NCBI GenBank assembly: GCA_006738865.1 | Contig: AP019701.1 | Location: 310,001-374,000, forward strand | Length of the DNA: 64,000 nucleotides | Direction of reading: 5' to 3' | Source of the DNA: Allostella sp. ATCC 35155 | GTDB taxonomy: Bacteria; Pseudomonadota; Alphaproteobacteria; ATCC43930; Allostellaceae | Part shown: positions 43,472 to 53,664 of the stretch, piece by piece | Numbering within the stretch: position 1 is the stretch's first letter | Layout: each line of letters opens with the position of its first letter | Notes under the pieces: generated by a model | Told to the model about the DNA's origin: nothing | Databases searched by the model: none | Seen by the model: the letters and a program-made list of their open reading frames with translations, nothing else | Position numbers and translations under genes: made by a program

Positions 43472-44923
43472 TCAGTCGCGCCAGAAGGCCGGGGTGAAGA
43501 GGACGAAGACGGTCAGCAGCTCAAGGCGCCCGAGGAGCATGCCGAAGGACAGGATCCACAGCGCGCCCTCGGGAATGCTGGCGAAATTGCCGGCGGGACC
43601 GATCATCTCGCCGAGGCCGGGGCCGACATTGCCGAGGGCGGTGGCGGCGCCCGAGAGGGCCGTCACGAGGTCGAGCCCGAAGAGGGCGAGCCCCAGCGCG
43701 ATGAGGCCGAACGACATGCCGTAGAGGGTGAGGAAGGCCAGCACCGAGAAGACGATCGGCTCGGCCACGACCCTGCCGTTGAAGAGCGGCAGGATGACGC
43801 GGTGCGGCTGCATCAGTCGATCGATCTGCACCTTCGCGACGCTGTAGAAGACCTGCAGGCGGAAGATCTTGATGCCGCCGGAGGTCGATCCGGTCATCCC
43901 GCCGAGGAAGGTCAGGAAGAAGATGCAGGCGATGGGGAACGCGCCCCACAGGCTGTAGTCCTCGGTCGCGAAGCCCGTCGTCGTCAGGATCGAGGCGACC
44001 GTGAAGGCCGCCGCGCGGATCGCGTAGAGGGGGGCGGCATCGTTCACCAGCCCGTGCCACAGGGCGATGGCTCCGGCGAAGGCCGCGAAGATGCCGAGGT
44101 ACCAGTGCAGCTGGCTGTCGTGCCGGAGCGGCCGGAAATCGCCGCGGCCGAGGCGGATGAACAGCGGCAGCGTCATCCCGCCCAGCAGCATGAAGATGGT
44201 GATGACGATCTCCACCGACGGGTTTCGGAACTGCCCGATGGAGGCGTCGTAGTTGGCGAAGCCGCCGGTCGAGATCGTCGACAGCGCGTGGCACAGCGCA
44301 TCGAAGAAGCCGAGGCCGAGCGCCCAGAGGGTCGCCAGGCAGGTGCCCATGAGCACGAAATAGACGACGACGATGGCGTTTGCCATCTGCGAGACGCGGG
44401 GCAGCAACTTGTCGGAGCGGTCGGAGGATTCGGTGCGGAAGAGTTGCATTCCGCCGATGCGCAGGAACGGCAGGATGGCCACCGCCATCACGATGATGCC
44501 GATGCCGCCCAGCATGTGCAGGAGGGATCGCCAGAGCAGGATGCCCCGCGGCATCTGGTCGAGGCCCGTCAGGACCGTCGAACCCGTCGTGGTCAGGCCG
44601 GACATGGCCTCGAAATAGGCCTTCGCGTAGCTGAGGTCGGTGCTGCCGAAGACGAAAGGCAGGGCCGCGAAGGCGCAGATCAGCACCCAGGACGCGCCGG
44701 TCAGCACGAAGGTCTGCCGCACTGTCAGGTCGATGCGCCGCGACGGCTGGCACGCCAGCACGAGGCCGCCCCCGATGAAGAGCGTCGCCGCGGCGGAGGC
44801 GGCAAAGGCCCGCCACCCGTCGTTGCCGTCCGCCCAGTCGAGGACGGCCGGCAGCATCATCGCCAATGCGACGACACCGAGCAGCAATCCGATGACGTGC
44901 AGGACCGGGCGCAGCGCCGGCAT
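43472..44923 (-). CDS. trkH: Potassium uptake protein TrkH/KtrB-type
   Basis: Membrane subunit of a Trk-type K+ uptake system, 483 residues. It has repeated helix-P-loop-helix units whose selectivity filter signatures include SGLTTTGST, STISTGGFA, ILTTTGFAT and GMTGSTSGG. It imports K+ together with a cytoplasmic TrkA, which is not in the window. Chosen start: ATG at 44923 (MPALRPVLHVIG). It follows folE by 34 bases. Confidence 0.93.
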   Translation of the reverse strand: MPALRPVLHVIGLLLGVVALAMMLPAVLDWADGNDGWRAFAASAAATLFIGGGLVLACQPSRRIDLTVRQTFVLTGASWVLICAFAALPFVFGSTDLSYAKAYFEAMSGLTTTGSTVLTGLDQMPRGILLWRSLLHMLGGIGIIVMAVAILPFLRIGGMQLFRTESSDRSDKLLPRVSQMANAIVVVYFVLMGTCLATLWALGLGFFDALCHALSTISTGGFANYDASIGQFRNPSVEIVITIFMLLGGMTLPLFIRLGRGDFRPLRHDSQLHWYLGIFAAFAGAIALWHGLVNDAAPLYAIRAAAFTVASILTTTGFATEDYSLWGAFPIACIFFLTFLGGMTGSTSGGIKIFRLQVFYSVAKVQIDRLMQPHRVILPLFNGRVVAEPIVFSVLAFLTLYGMSFGLIALGLALFGLDLVTALSGAATALGNVGPGLGEMIGPAGNFASIPEGALWILSFGMLLGRLELLTVFVLFTPAFWRD

Positions 44924-44957
44924 CGGCTGGAGTTTCCGCTCAACCTTCGGGCGGCGA

Positions 44958-45584
44958 TCAGACGTTGCCCGTGCCGGCGGGGCCTCCGACGCCGACGAAG
45001 GCCAGGAATTCGCGCCGCGTCGCGGCGTCGTCGCGGAATGCGCCCAGCATCCGGCTCGTGACCATGCTGGTGCCGGGCTTGTGGACACCGCGGGTGGTCA
45101 TGCATTGGTGCGAGGCCTCGATGACGACGGCCACGCCGTGCGGCTGCAGCACCTCCTCGATCGCATTCGCGATCTGCGCCGTCATCTTCTCCTGGATCTG
45201 GAGGCGGCGGGCATAGATGTCGACGACGCGAGCCAGCTTGCTGATGCCGACGACCCGGGTCTTCGGCAGGTAGGCGACGTGCGCCTTGCCGATGATCGGC
45301 GCCAGATGGTGCTCGCAGTGGCTCTCGAACCGGATGTCGCGGAGTACGACCATCTCGTCGTAGCCCTCGACCTCCTCGAAAGTCCGCTGCAGCACCTCCA
45401 CCGGGTCGAGCGCATAGCCGGCGAAGAACTCTGCGAAGGAACGGGCGACGCGAGCCGGGGTGTCCTTGAGGCCCTCCCGCTCGGGACGGTCCCCGGCCCA
45501 GCGGATCAACGTGCGGACGGCGGACTCCGCCTCCGCCTGCGTCGGCCGGTCGGTGGCGGCGTCCTGGCGATCCTCGGTCTTCAT
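44958..45584 (-). CDS. folE: GTP cyclohydrolase I
   Basis: First enzyme of the folate/tetrahydropterin pathway, converting GTP to dihydroneopterin triphosphate. The 208-residue protein has the zinc ligands Cys90 and His93 ([20 protein letters not shown]) and Cys161 ([10 protein letters not shown]). The [15 protein letters not shown] and RLQIQEKMT stretches also match FolE. Start ATG at 45584. It lies 34 bases downstream of apaG and the same distance from trkH. Confidence 0.96.
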   Translation of the reverse strand: MKTEDRQDAATDRPTQAEAESAVRTLIRWAGDRPEREGLKDTPARVARSFAEFFAGYALDPVEVLQRTFEEVEGYDEMVVLRDIRFESHCEHHLAPIIGKAHVAYLPKTRVVGISKLARVVDIYARRLQIQEKMTAQIANAIEEVLQPHGVAVVIEASHQCMTTRGVHKPGTSMVTSRMLGAFRDDAATRREFLAFVGVGGPAGTGNV

Positions 45585-45618
45585 CTTGCCTCGTTGTCGT
45601 TGTTTCTGGCCGGATCGC

Positions 45619-46011
45619 CTAGTTGAGGCGCACCGGCTGGTGGGGGCTGTCGAGAGAGAAGGCGGGAATACGGACGTCGAACAGGGCGCCGCCCGGCCAC
45701 TCCATCTGATACGTTCCGACCATGATCCCGGATGGGGTCGGCAACGGGGTGCCGCTCGTATACTCGAACGACTGGCCCGGCTCCAGGATCGGCTGCTCGC
45801 CGACGACGCCGGGGCCACGCACCTCCTGCATCCGGCCGAGGGCGTCCGTGATGCGCCAGTGGCGGTTGCGCAGCTGCACCTTCTCGGCCCCGACGTTCTC
45901 GATCTTCACGTGATAGGCCCAGACATAGTGGTTCTCGGCCGGTGACGACTGGTCCTCGAGGTAGAAGGGCTTCACCGTCACGCGGATGTCGCGGGTGATT
46001 TCGCTGTACAT
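45619..46011 (-). CDS. apaG: ApaG domain protein
   Basis: A 130-residue immunoglobulin-like beta protein matching Apa[59 protein letters not shown] and [10 protein letters not shown]. ApaG is linked to Co2+/Mg2+ resistance and is often found beside diadenosine tetraphosphatase or folate genes. The length is standard. Its 3' end is followed by folE in the same direction. Confidence 0.93.
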   Translation of the reverse strand: MYSEITRDIRVTVKPFYLEDQSSPAENHYVWAYHVKIENVGAEKVQLRNRHWRITDALGRMQEVRGPGVVGEQPILEPGQSFEYTSGTPLPTPSGIMVGTYQMEWPGGALFDVRIPAFSLDSPHQPVRLN

Positions 46012-46160
46012 GGCTGGAGCCGCGGAAGTCCGATCGTGCAGGTTGAGTGGGGCCGGCCGTCGGGCGGGCCGGCGAATGTTCGGCGCCGACTATCGGACGA
46101 GCGGCAGGGCTTGTCCAGCCGATGCCCGCGGATGGCGTACGACCACCCTCCGGGGCGCAC

Positions 46161-46195
46161 AAACGAAAACGGCGCCGGCCGAAGCCGACGCCGTT
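46161..46195 (-). terminator. Terminator after the OmpA-family gene
   Basis: On the minus strand AACGGCGTCGGC, a TTCG tetraloop and GCCGGCGCCGTT form a 12-bp stem with one wobble pair (plus-strand 46168-46195), followed by TTCGTTTG. It ends the OmpA-family transcript before apaG. Confidence 0.8.
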
Positions 46196-46216
46196 CCCGA
46201 TTGGCGTTCGAGATCG

Positions 46217-47062
46217 CTACTGGATGCGGATCTCGGCGCGCCGGTTCTGCGGCTCGCGCACGCCGTCCGGCGTCGGAACCCGCGGCTCGGACTCACCGCG
46301 ACCGGCGGTGGAGACCTGGCCGGAGGCGATGCCGCCACGGACCAGCGCGGCCTTGACCGAGTTGGCGCGACGGACCGAGAGGCCCTGGTTGTACTGCGGC
46401 GTGCCCGAGCGGTCGGTATGGCCGACGACGCTGACCGGACCCGCCTTCTGACGGTAGGAAGCGATCACCTGCTGGATGACGCGAGCGCCCTCGGCGGTGA
46501 TGTTCGAACGGTCGAAGTCGAAGAAGACGATGAACTGACGCGGCGCGGGCGGAGCCGCCGGGGCCGGAGCCGCGGCCGGGGCCGGGCGGGCCTCGAGCTG
46601 GGCGAGCAGGGCATAGAAGTCCCGCTTGCACTTCTCGATGCAGTCGATCTGCCAGCCTTCTTCCTGCTCCTCGACCCAGCAGTCATAGGCGAGCTGGGCG
46701 CCCGCTGCGACGCGGGGCAGACGCTGGCGGCCGCCGGCATCCATCGCCGCGATCAGGCGGGCACGGGCCGACTGGAACTCCGGCATCATGGAAGCGGGCA
46801 GCGCGTAGTTGGCCGGATCCTCCGGCATCACCACCTGACCCTGCCCGGCGGAAAGGCCCTTGCGCGCATACATGTATGCGTCGGACCAGTCGCGGAGACC
46901 TTCCTCCTGGATGGCGAGCGCGCGGTAACCGCTGGCGAGCGCCTGGGTGAATTCCGTACCGCCGGTCTGCGTCATGCCGCGGACCTGGGCGATCTCGGTC
47001 GTGCCGCAAGCGGCCGCCATGAGGCCGACAGCGAACACTGCCCCTAGCTTCATCGATCGCAT
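46217..47062 (-). CDS. OmpA family peptidoglycan-binding lipoprotein
   Basis: A 281-residue outer-membrane lipoprotein with a lipobox (LMAAAC, Cys19). The middle part (about 20-165) is helical with cysteines in YDCWVEEQ and DCIEKCKRD; an Ala/Pro linker follows. The C-terminal OmpA-like domain starts at FIVFFDFDRSNITAEG and contains GHTDRSG and the peptidoglycan-binding YNQGLSVRRANSVKAAL. It likely ties the outer membrane to the wall. Start ATG at 47062 has a perfect AAGGAGG nine bases upstream. The promoter-to-start distance predicts a leader of about 130 nt. Confidence 0.9.
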   Translation of the reverse strand: MRSMKLGAVFAVGLMAAACGTTEIAQVRGMTQTGGTEFTQALASGYRALAIQEEGLRDWSDAYMYARKGLSAGQGQVVMPEDPANYALPASMMPEFQSARARLIAAMDAGGRQRLPRVAAGAQLAYDCWVEEQEEGWQIDCIEKCKRDFYALLAQLEARPAPAAAPAPAAPPAPRQFIVFFDFDRSNITAEGARVIQQVIASYRQKAGPVSVVGHTDRSGTPQYNQGLSVRRANSVKAALVRGGIASGQVSTAGRGESEPRVPTPDGVREPQNRRAEIRIQ

Positions 47063-47198
47063 GAAGAAAAACCTCCTTGTCGTTTCAGCCCACGTCGCGG
47101 TTCGAACTGTGACCACCGCGACGCCGGGCGCGCCCCACGAACCACCGATGCTGCGACCACCGGAAGGCGAAACGCCTGCCGATACCCCTCGACCATGA

Positions 47199-47226
47199 AT
47201 TCTAGGGTCACGCCAGACCCTGGCAA
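47199..47226 (-). promoter_or_regulatory. Candidate promoter of the OmpA-family gene
   Basis: On the minus strand TTGCCA (plus 47221-47226) is followed after 16 bases by TAGAAT (plus 47199-47204). It predicts a transcript start near 47191, about 130 nt before the start codon. Confidence 0.5.
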
Positions 47227-47467
47227 CCTTTAAATCCACGACCCCCGCCGGCGGTAACCGCGTGCGCACCCCCCGTGAGAACAGCCACACGCTCCGGCGC
47301 GGCGGCGCGCCACGCCGACAGCATCGTGGCATCTATAGTCGAATCTTCCGCAACCCGGCAGTCCCCTCGACCAGTTGCCCCGGTTCCGCGCGGACTCCCG
47401 CCGCCGATGTGGCGTCGCTGCAACAGCTGCGGCTTCGGAATCACGCTCCTCCGGAACATCGTCGCTC
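47227..47467. other. Gene-free stretch, nothing recognised
   Basis: Together with the OmpA-gene leader this makes 405 bases between two minus-strand genes. Open frames here are short and lack family features or good start sites. No tRNA, strong terminator or long repeat is visible. A weak TATAGA-like element on the minus strand lies around 47336. Confidence 0.5.
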
Positions 47468-48718
47468 TCAACGCCGACGGGTGCCGGTGCGATCCATCGC
47501 CCCCGACGATTTTTCGGCAAACTCGACTCGACCGGCGATGCTGGTCGCTGCGACCGCGATGCCGACGGCCGCCAGCCACCAGCTCTGCCACGCCCCGTAG
47601 CTCAGCATTGCGATGACGAGGCCCGCCGCGATCTGGCCGAGCGCGGCGGCGGGCGCGGCCCGGCCGGGCAGGCGGAGGGCGGCGGCGGCGAAGAGCACGA
47701 CCGCGACGGCACCGGCGGCGGCGCCGGGCAGACCCAGCTCCAGCCACCATTGGAGGGCTGCGTTGTGCGGGTGCAGCGGCATCTGCATCGCACCCGACGC
47801 CGGGTCGAGGATGCGCTCCCCGCCCGGAAAGACGCGCGCGACGTTGAGCCCCCAGCCGGCGAACGGGCGCTCCAGGATGCGCTCGGCCGCGAAGCGCCAG
47901 ATCTCGAGCCGGTGCTGGCCCGAGAAGGGCAGGACGGCATCGTCTGCCGCGAAGCCCCCGAACAGGGGATAGACGAGATGGAGCACGAGAAACGGGGCGG
48001 CCAGGATGCCGATGGCGGCCGTCGCCGCGAGCAGCACGGCGGTCGTCCGTCGCGCGGCGAGGGCGAGAAGGAACGCCGCCCCGCCCGTGACGGCCGCGAG
48101 CAGGGCGGCGCGCCCGTCGAGAAACGCCAGCGGCAGGACGATGGCTGCGGCCAGCACCGCGGCAGCCAGCCGGCGGTCCGAGTCGGCGAGGATCGCCAGC
48201 GCGGGCCACAGCAGCATGACGAGGATCGTCGAGCCGGCCTTGAGGGCCATCACCGGGTCGCTCTTGTTGCCGACCAGCGCCTTGACCGCGCCGCCGGTTG
48301 CGGTTTCGACGACGACCAGGATGGCGGCCAGCGCCATACCCGCGACGAGGGCGCGGCCGGCGAGCGCCTTGTCCGCCGGCGGCAGGGCCGTGGCCGTGGT
48401 CGCGAGCAGCGTGGCCGCCGCCAGCAGGTAGACGGTGCGCAGCCACTGGTCGAGCGTGGCAGCGGGGTCGAGCGACCAGGCGAGGCCCAGGAGCGCCCAG
48501 CCCATCAGGATGGCGAACAGAAGGACGAAGGCCGGCACCGGCCGTGGCCGGCTGCCGCCGAGCCAGGCCAGCATCGGCACTGCCAGCCCCGCGACGGCCA
48601 GGATCGGCGCGGCGATGCGGTGGGCATGGAGCGCCAGCACCGCCATCAGGAAGAAGGCGGCCGCCAGCGTCAGGGCCGGCAGGTGGCCGCGGACCGCGTT
48701 CCGCAACGCCGGCATCAT
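47468..48718 (-). CDS. O-antigen ligase family membrane protein
   Basis: A 416-residue protein with ten or more hydrophobic helices and a periplasmic loop carrying the Wzy_C/WaaL-type motif GWGLNVARVFPGG...HPHNAALQWWLELGLPG, where the HPHN histidines are characteristic. Relatives ligate O-antigen to lipid A core or polymerise surface polysaccharide. No glycosyltransferase gene adjoins it. Start ATG at 48718 overlaps the stop of the upstream AmpG-like gene (ATGA). Confidence 0.85.
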   Translation of the reverse strand: MMPALRNAVRGHLPALTLAAAFFLMAVLALHAHRIAAPILAVAGLAVPMLAWLGGSRPRPVPAFVLLFAILMGWALLGLAWSLDPAATLDQWLRTVYLLAAATLLATTATALPPADKALAGRALVAGMALAAILVVVETATGGAVKALVGNKSDPVMALKAGSTILVMLLWPALAILADSDRRLAAAVLAAAIVLPLAFLDGRAALLAAVTGGAAFLLALAARRTTAVLLAATAAIGILAAPFLVLHLVYPLFGGFAADDAVLPFSGQHRLEIWRFAAERILERPFAGWGLNVARVFPGGERILDPASGAMQMPLHPHNAALQWWLELGLPGAAAGAVAVVLFAAAALRLPGRAAPAAALGQIAAGLVIAMLSYGAWQSWWLAAVGIAVAATSIAGRVEFAEKSSGAMDRTGTRRR

Positions 48719-50025
48719 GACGGCGCGCGCTGCGGCGCGGGCTCGGGAAAGCGGCGGCCGAGCCAGAGGAGGATGAGGAGCGCGGGCAGCGCCGCCGCCG
48801 TGGTCGCGAGGAAGAAGGGAACCCAGCCGAGCACCTCGGAGAGCCAGCCGCCGGACGCCGCCAGATAGCTGCGGCCGACGCCGGCGAGGGCCGAGAGCAG
48901 CGCGTACTGGGTCGCCGCGAACTGGCGCGAGCAGAGGTTCGATATGTAGGCGACGAACGCCGCCGTGCCCATGGCGCCGGTGAAGTTCTCGATCAGGGTC
49001 GTGACCATCAGCATCGCCACGTCGTGCCCGGCCCACACCTGGACGACGTAGGTCAGGTTCGACACGGCCTGCAGCAGGCCGCAGACGAGGAGGCTGCGGA
49101 ACACCCCCCAGCGGTAGACGACGACCCCTGCCGCCGCGAGGCCGGCGAGGGTCGCGCCGACGCCGAACACCTTGGCGACGTTGGCGACTTCGATCTTGGA
49201 GAATCCGAGTTCGACATAGAGCGGGTTCGACATGATCCCGGCCAGCGCGTCGCCCAGCTTGTAGAGGACGACGAAGAGCAGCACCGCGAGCCAGCCGGGG
49301 CGCCGGGTGAAATCCGCGAAGGGGGCGATGACCGCCGCGCGCACCCAGGCGGCGATGCGGACGCCCGCCCCGGCCGTCGCCGGCGGGCGTTCGACCGCCT
49401 CCCGCTCGACCGCCTCCGGTTCCGGCGACAGCAGCACCGTCGCGACGCCGACCAGCATCAGCGCGGCCATCACGGCGTAGGCGACCGCCCAGCCGCCGAA
49501 CGCGGCCGCGTAGAGCGCCCCCGCTCCGCCGGCCAGCATGCCGCCGCGATAGCCCCACTGCACCGCCGCCGCGCCCATTCCCTGTTCCTCGGGGGACAGC
49601 AGCTCGATGCGATAGGCGTCGATGACGATGTCCTGCGTCGCCGACAGGAACGCGACGGCGAGGGCGGCGGCCGCCGTCGGCCAGGCGTTGGCGGCGGGAT
49701 CGGTGAGGCCGAGCGCGACGATGGCCAGGATGAGGGCCGCCTGAATGCCCAGCGTCCAACCGCGGCGCCGGCCGAACCAGCTCGTCAGCGGCGGCAGCGG
49801 CAGCCCGTCGACGAGGGGGGCCCAGAGGAACTTCAGGCTGTAGGCGGTGCCGACGAGGGCGAAGAGCCCGATCGCGGTGCGCGAGACGCCCGATTCCGCG
49901 AGCCAGAAGGAAAGGGTGCCGAAGGTCAGCGGCAGCGGCAGGCCGCTGGCAAATCCCAGCCCGAGAACGGTGGCGAAGCGCGGCTCCCGCCAGAGGGCGG
50001 CAAGGCCGCGCCCCGCCTCGCTCAC
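48715..50025 (-). CDS. AmpG-like MFS permease
   Basis: A 436-residue MFS protein with about twelve helices and AmpG-type segments: FASGLPLPLTFGTLSFWLAESGVSRTAIGLFALVGTAYSLKFLWAP, then FLSATQDIVIDAYRIELL and NLCSRQFAATQYALLSALAG. AmpG brings cell-wall anhydromuropeptides into the cytoplasm for recycling. The start is 26 bases downstream of the cyclophilin stop, and it is coupled to the O-antigen ligase-like gene, so both deal with the envelope. Confidence 0.88.
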   Translation of the reverse strand: MSEAGRGLAALWREPRFATVLGLGFASGLPLPLTFGTLSFWLAESGVSRTAIGLFALVGTAYSLKFLWAPLVDGLPLPPLTSWFGRRRGWTLGIQAALILAIVALGLTDPAANAWPTAAAALAVAFLSATQDIVIDAYRIELLSPEEQGMGAAAVQWGYRGGMLAGGAGALYAAAFGGWAVAYAVMAALMLVGVATVLLSPEPEAVEREAVERPPATAGAGVRIAAWVRAAVIAPFADFTRRPGWLAVLLFVVLYKLGDALAGIMSNPLYVELGFSKIEVANVAKVFGVGATLAGLAAAGVVVYRWGVFRSLLVCGLLQAVSNLTYVVQVWAGHDVAMLMVTTLIENFTGAMGTAAFVAYISNLCSRQFAATQYALLSALAGVGRSYLAASGGWLSEVLGWVPFFLATTAAALPALLILLWLGRRFPEPAPQRAPS

Positions 50026-50051
50026 GGATCGTCCGCCTGCTCTGGAACGGC

Positions 50052-50597
50052 CTACTTCGCGTCCGCGGCGACCTGCATCTTGATGATGCGGTCGGGGTTG
50101 CTGACGGCGCCGTTCTGGACCGACGAGCCCTTCTTGATCTGGTCGACGAACTCCATGCCCTGGGTCACCTTGCCCCAGACCGTGTACTGGCCGTCGAGGT
50201 GCGTCGAGGGCGCGAACATGATGAAGAACTGGCTGTCGGCGCTGTTCGGGTTCTGCGCGCGGGCCATCGAGGTGGTGCCGCGGACATGCCGCTCGCGCGA
50301 GAATTCGGCGTCGAGCTTCTGGCCCGAGCCGCCGGTGCCGTCGCCGCGCGGGTCGCCCGTCTGGGCCATGAACCCGTCGATGACGCGGTGGAAGACGACG
50401 CCGTCATAGAAGCCCTGGCGCGTCAGCTCCTTGATGCGGGCGACATGCTTGGGCGCGAGGTCGGGGCGCATCTCGATGACGACGCGGCCGTCCTTCAGGT
50501 CGAGATAGAGGGTGTTTTCGAGATCGGCTGCTTGCACGGGCGCCTCCAGCAGGAGAAGGCAGCCGACGACAGCGAGGAGAGCGCGGATCATCCGCAT
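50052..50597 (-). CDS. Exported cyclophilin-type peptidylprolyl isomerase
   Basis: A 181-residue cyclophilin with a signal peptide (about 1-24, ending APVQAAD). Core features are LYLDLKDGRVVIEMRPDLAPKHVARIKEL, FYDGVVFHRVIDGFMAQTGDP and the NSADSQFFIMFA segment; the catalytic Arg lies in FHRV. It speeds proline isomerisation of periplasmic proteins. In-frame Met3 (MIRALL) is an alternative start. It begins the run followed by the AmpG-like gene. Confidence 0.92.
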   Translation of the reverse strand: MRMIRALLAVVGCLLLLEAPVQAADLENTLYLDLKDGRVVIEMRPDLAPKHVARIKELTRQGFYDGVVFHRVIDGFMAQTGDPRGDGTGGSGQKLDAEFSRERHVRGTTSMARAQNPNSADSQFFIMFAPSTHLDGQYTVWGKVTQGMEFVDQIKKGSSVQNGAVSNPDRIIKMQVAADAK

Positions 50598-50675
50598 GGG
50601 CGGCCTCTCGGAAAAGGTTGGTGGGATTGCGATTCGCCGGCCGGACCATAGACGATCGGCGGCCAGGGGGTAAAC

Positions 50676-50700
50676 GCGGGCCGCCCGTTGGCCGGCCCGC
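50676..50700 (-). terminator. Possible terminator after typA
   Basis: GCGGGCCG and CGGCCCGC (plus 50676-50683 and 50693-50700) form an eight-bp stem with a nine-base loop, with GTTTA after it on the minus strand. The T tract is weak. Confidence 0.4.
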
Positions 50701-50708
50701 GCGCGGCG

Positions 50709-52529
<1,821 letters not shown>

Positions 52530-52583
52530 GGGAACTCGATATGGCTGCGCAGCAAGGTTCGTGCCAGGGAGGGTCCGGGCGCG

Positions 52584-53570
52584 TCAGATGCCGTGGATGA
52601 GCGAGGCGAGCGGCGTCTCCGGACGGGCGCCGAAATGCGAGATCACTTCGGCCGCGGCAATCGAGCCGAGCCGGGCGCAGGTCGCGAGATCGCGGCCGGC
52701 CGTGAGGCCGAAGAGGAAGCCGGCGGCGTAGAGATCGCCGGCGCCGGTGGTGTCGGCAACCCGGGCGACCGGGGCGGCGGCGACCTCGTGCACCGCGTCG
52801 GCGGTGGCGACGGCGCTGCCGGCGGCACTGCGGGTCAGCGCGGCGATCGGCACCGTGCCCCGGATCATGTCGAGCGCGCCCTGGAAGTCGTCCGCCCCGG
52901 TCAGCGACAGGATCTCCACCTCGTTGGCGAAGAGGATGTCGACATGTTCGCGCGCGAAGAGGCGCAGCGCGTCGCGGTGGCGGTCGACGCAGAACGGGTC
53001 GGACAGGCTGAGGGCGACACGGCGGCCGTTGCGCCGGGCGATCTCGGCCGCCTTCACGAAGGCTTCGCGCGCCCGCGGCGGATCGAAGAGATAGCCTTCG
53101 AGATAGGTCACCGCGGACGCCGCGACCGTGTCCTCGTCGACGTCCTCGGGGCCGAGGTCGACGCAGGCGCCGAGATAGGTCGACATCGTCCGCTGCGCGT
53201 CCGGCGTCACCAGGATGAGGCAGCGCGCGGTGCCTGGCCCGGACGTCGCCGGCGCGGTCGGGAAATGGACGCCGGTCGCCCGGATATCGTGGGCGAAGAT
53301 GCGGCCGAGTTCGTCGTCGCGGACCTTGCCGAAATAGGCGGCCCGGCCGCCCAGCGAGGCGACGCCGGCCAGCGTGTTGGCGGCCGATCCGCCGGAAACC
53401 TCGATGCCGGGCCCCATGCGGCCGTACAGCGCATCGGCGCGCTCGGCATCGATCAGGGCCATGGTGCCCTTGGCGAGGCCCTCGCGTTCGAGGAAGGCGT
53501 CGTCGGCATGGGCTAGGACATCGACGATGGCATTGCCGATGCCGACGACATCGTGGCGCGTCTCGGCCAT
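52584..53570 (-). CDS. PfkB-family sugar/nucleoside kinase (adenosine kinase-like)
   Basis: A 328-residue ribokinase-fold kinase. [17 protein letters not shown] at the N terminus and [30 protein letters not shown] are typical of the adenosine kinase-like branch, and [17 protein letters not shown] is the PfkB signature 2 with the catalytic Asp. It phosphorylates a nucleoside or sugar with ATP. An upstream in-frame ATG at 53582 would add four residues; neither has a clear ribosome-binding site. Confidence 0.9.
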   Translation of the reverse strand: MAETRHDVVGIGNAIVDVLAHADDAFLEREGLAKGTMALIDAERADALYGRMGPGIEVSGGSAANTLAGVASLGGRAAYFGKVRDDELGRIFAHDIRATGVHFPTAPATSGPGTARCLILVTPDAQRTMSTYLGACVDLGPEDVDEDTVAASAVTYLEGYLFDPPRAREAFVKAAEIARRNGRRVALSLSDPFCVDRHRDALRLFAREHVDILFANEVEILSLTGADDFQGALDMIRGTVPIAALTRSAAGSAVATADAVHEVAAAPVARVADTTGAGDLYAAGFLFGLTAGRDLATCARLGSIAAAEVISHFGARPETPLASLIHGI

Positions 53571-53664
53571 TTCGGGACACATTTCGTTGGAGGATGGGGC
53601 GGGGTTCTATCGGATCGCGAGCGTCCGGGCAAGGCGGACGCAAGAACGGTAGCGACAGTGTCAC

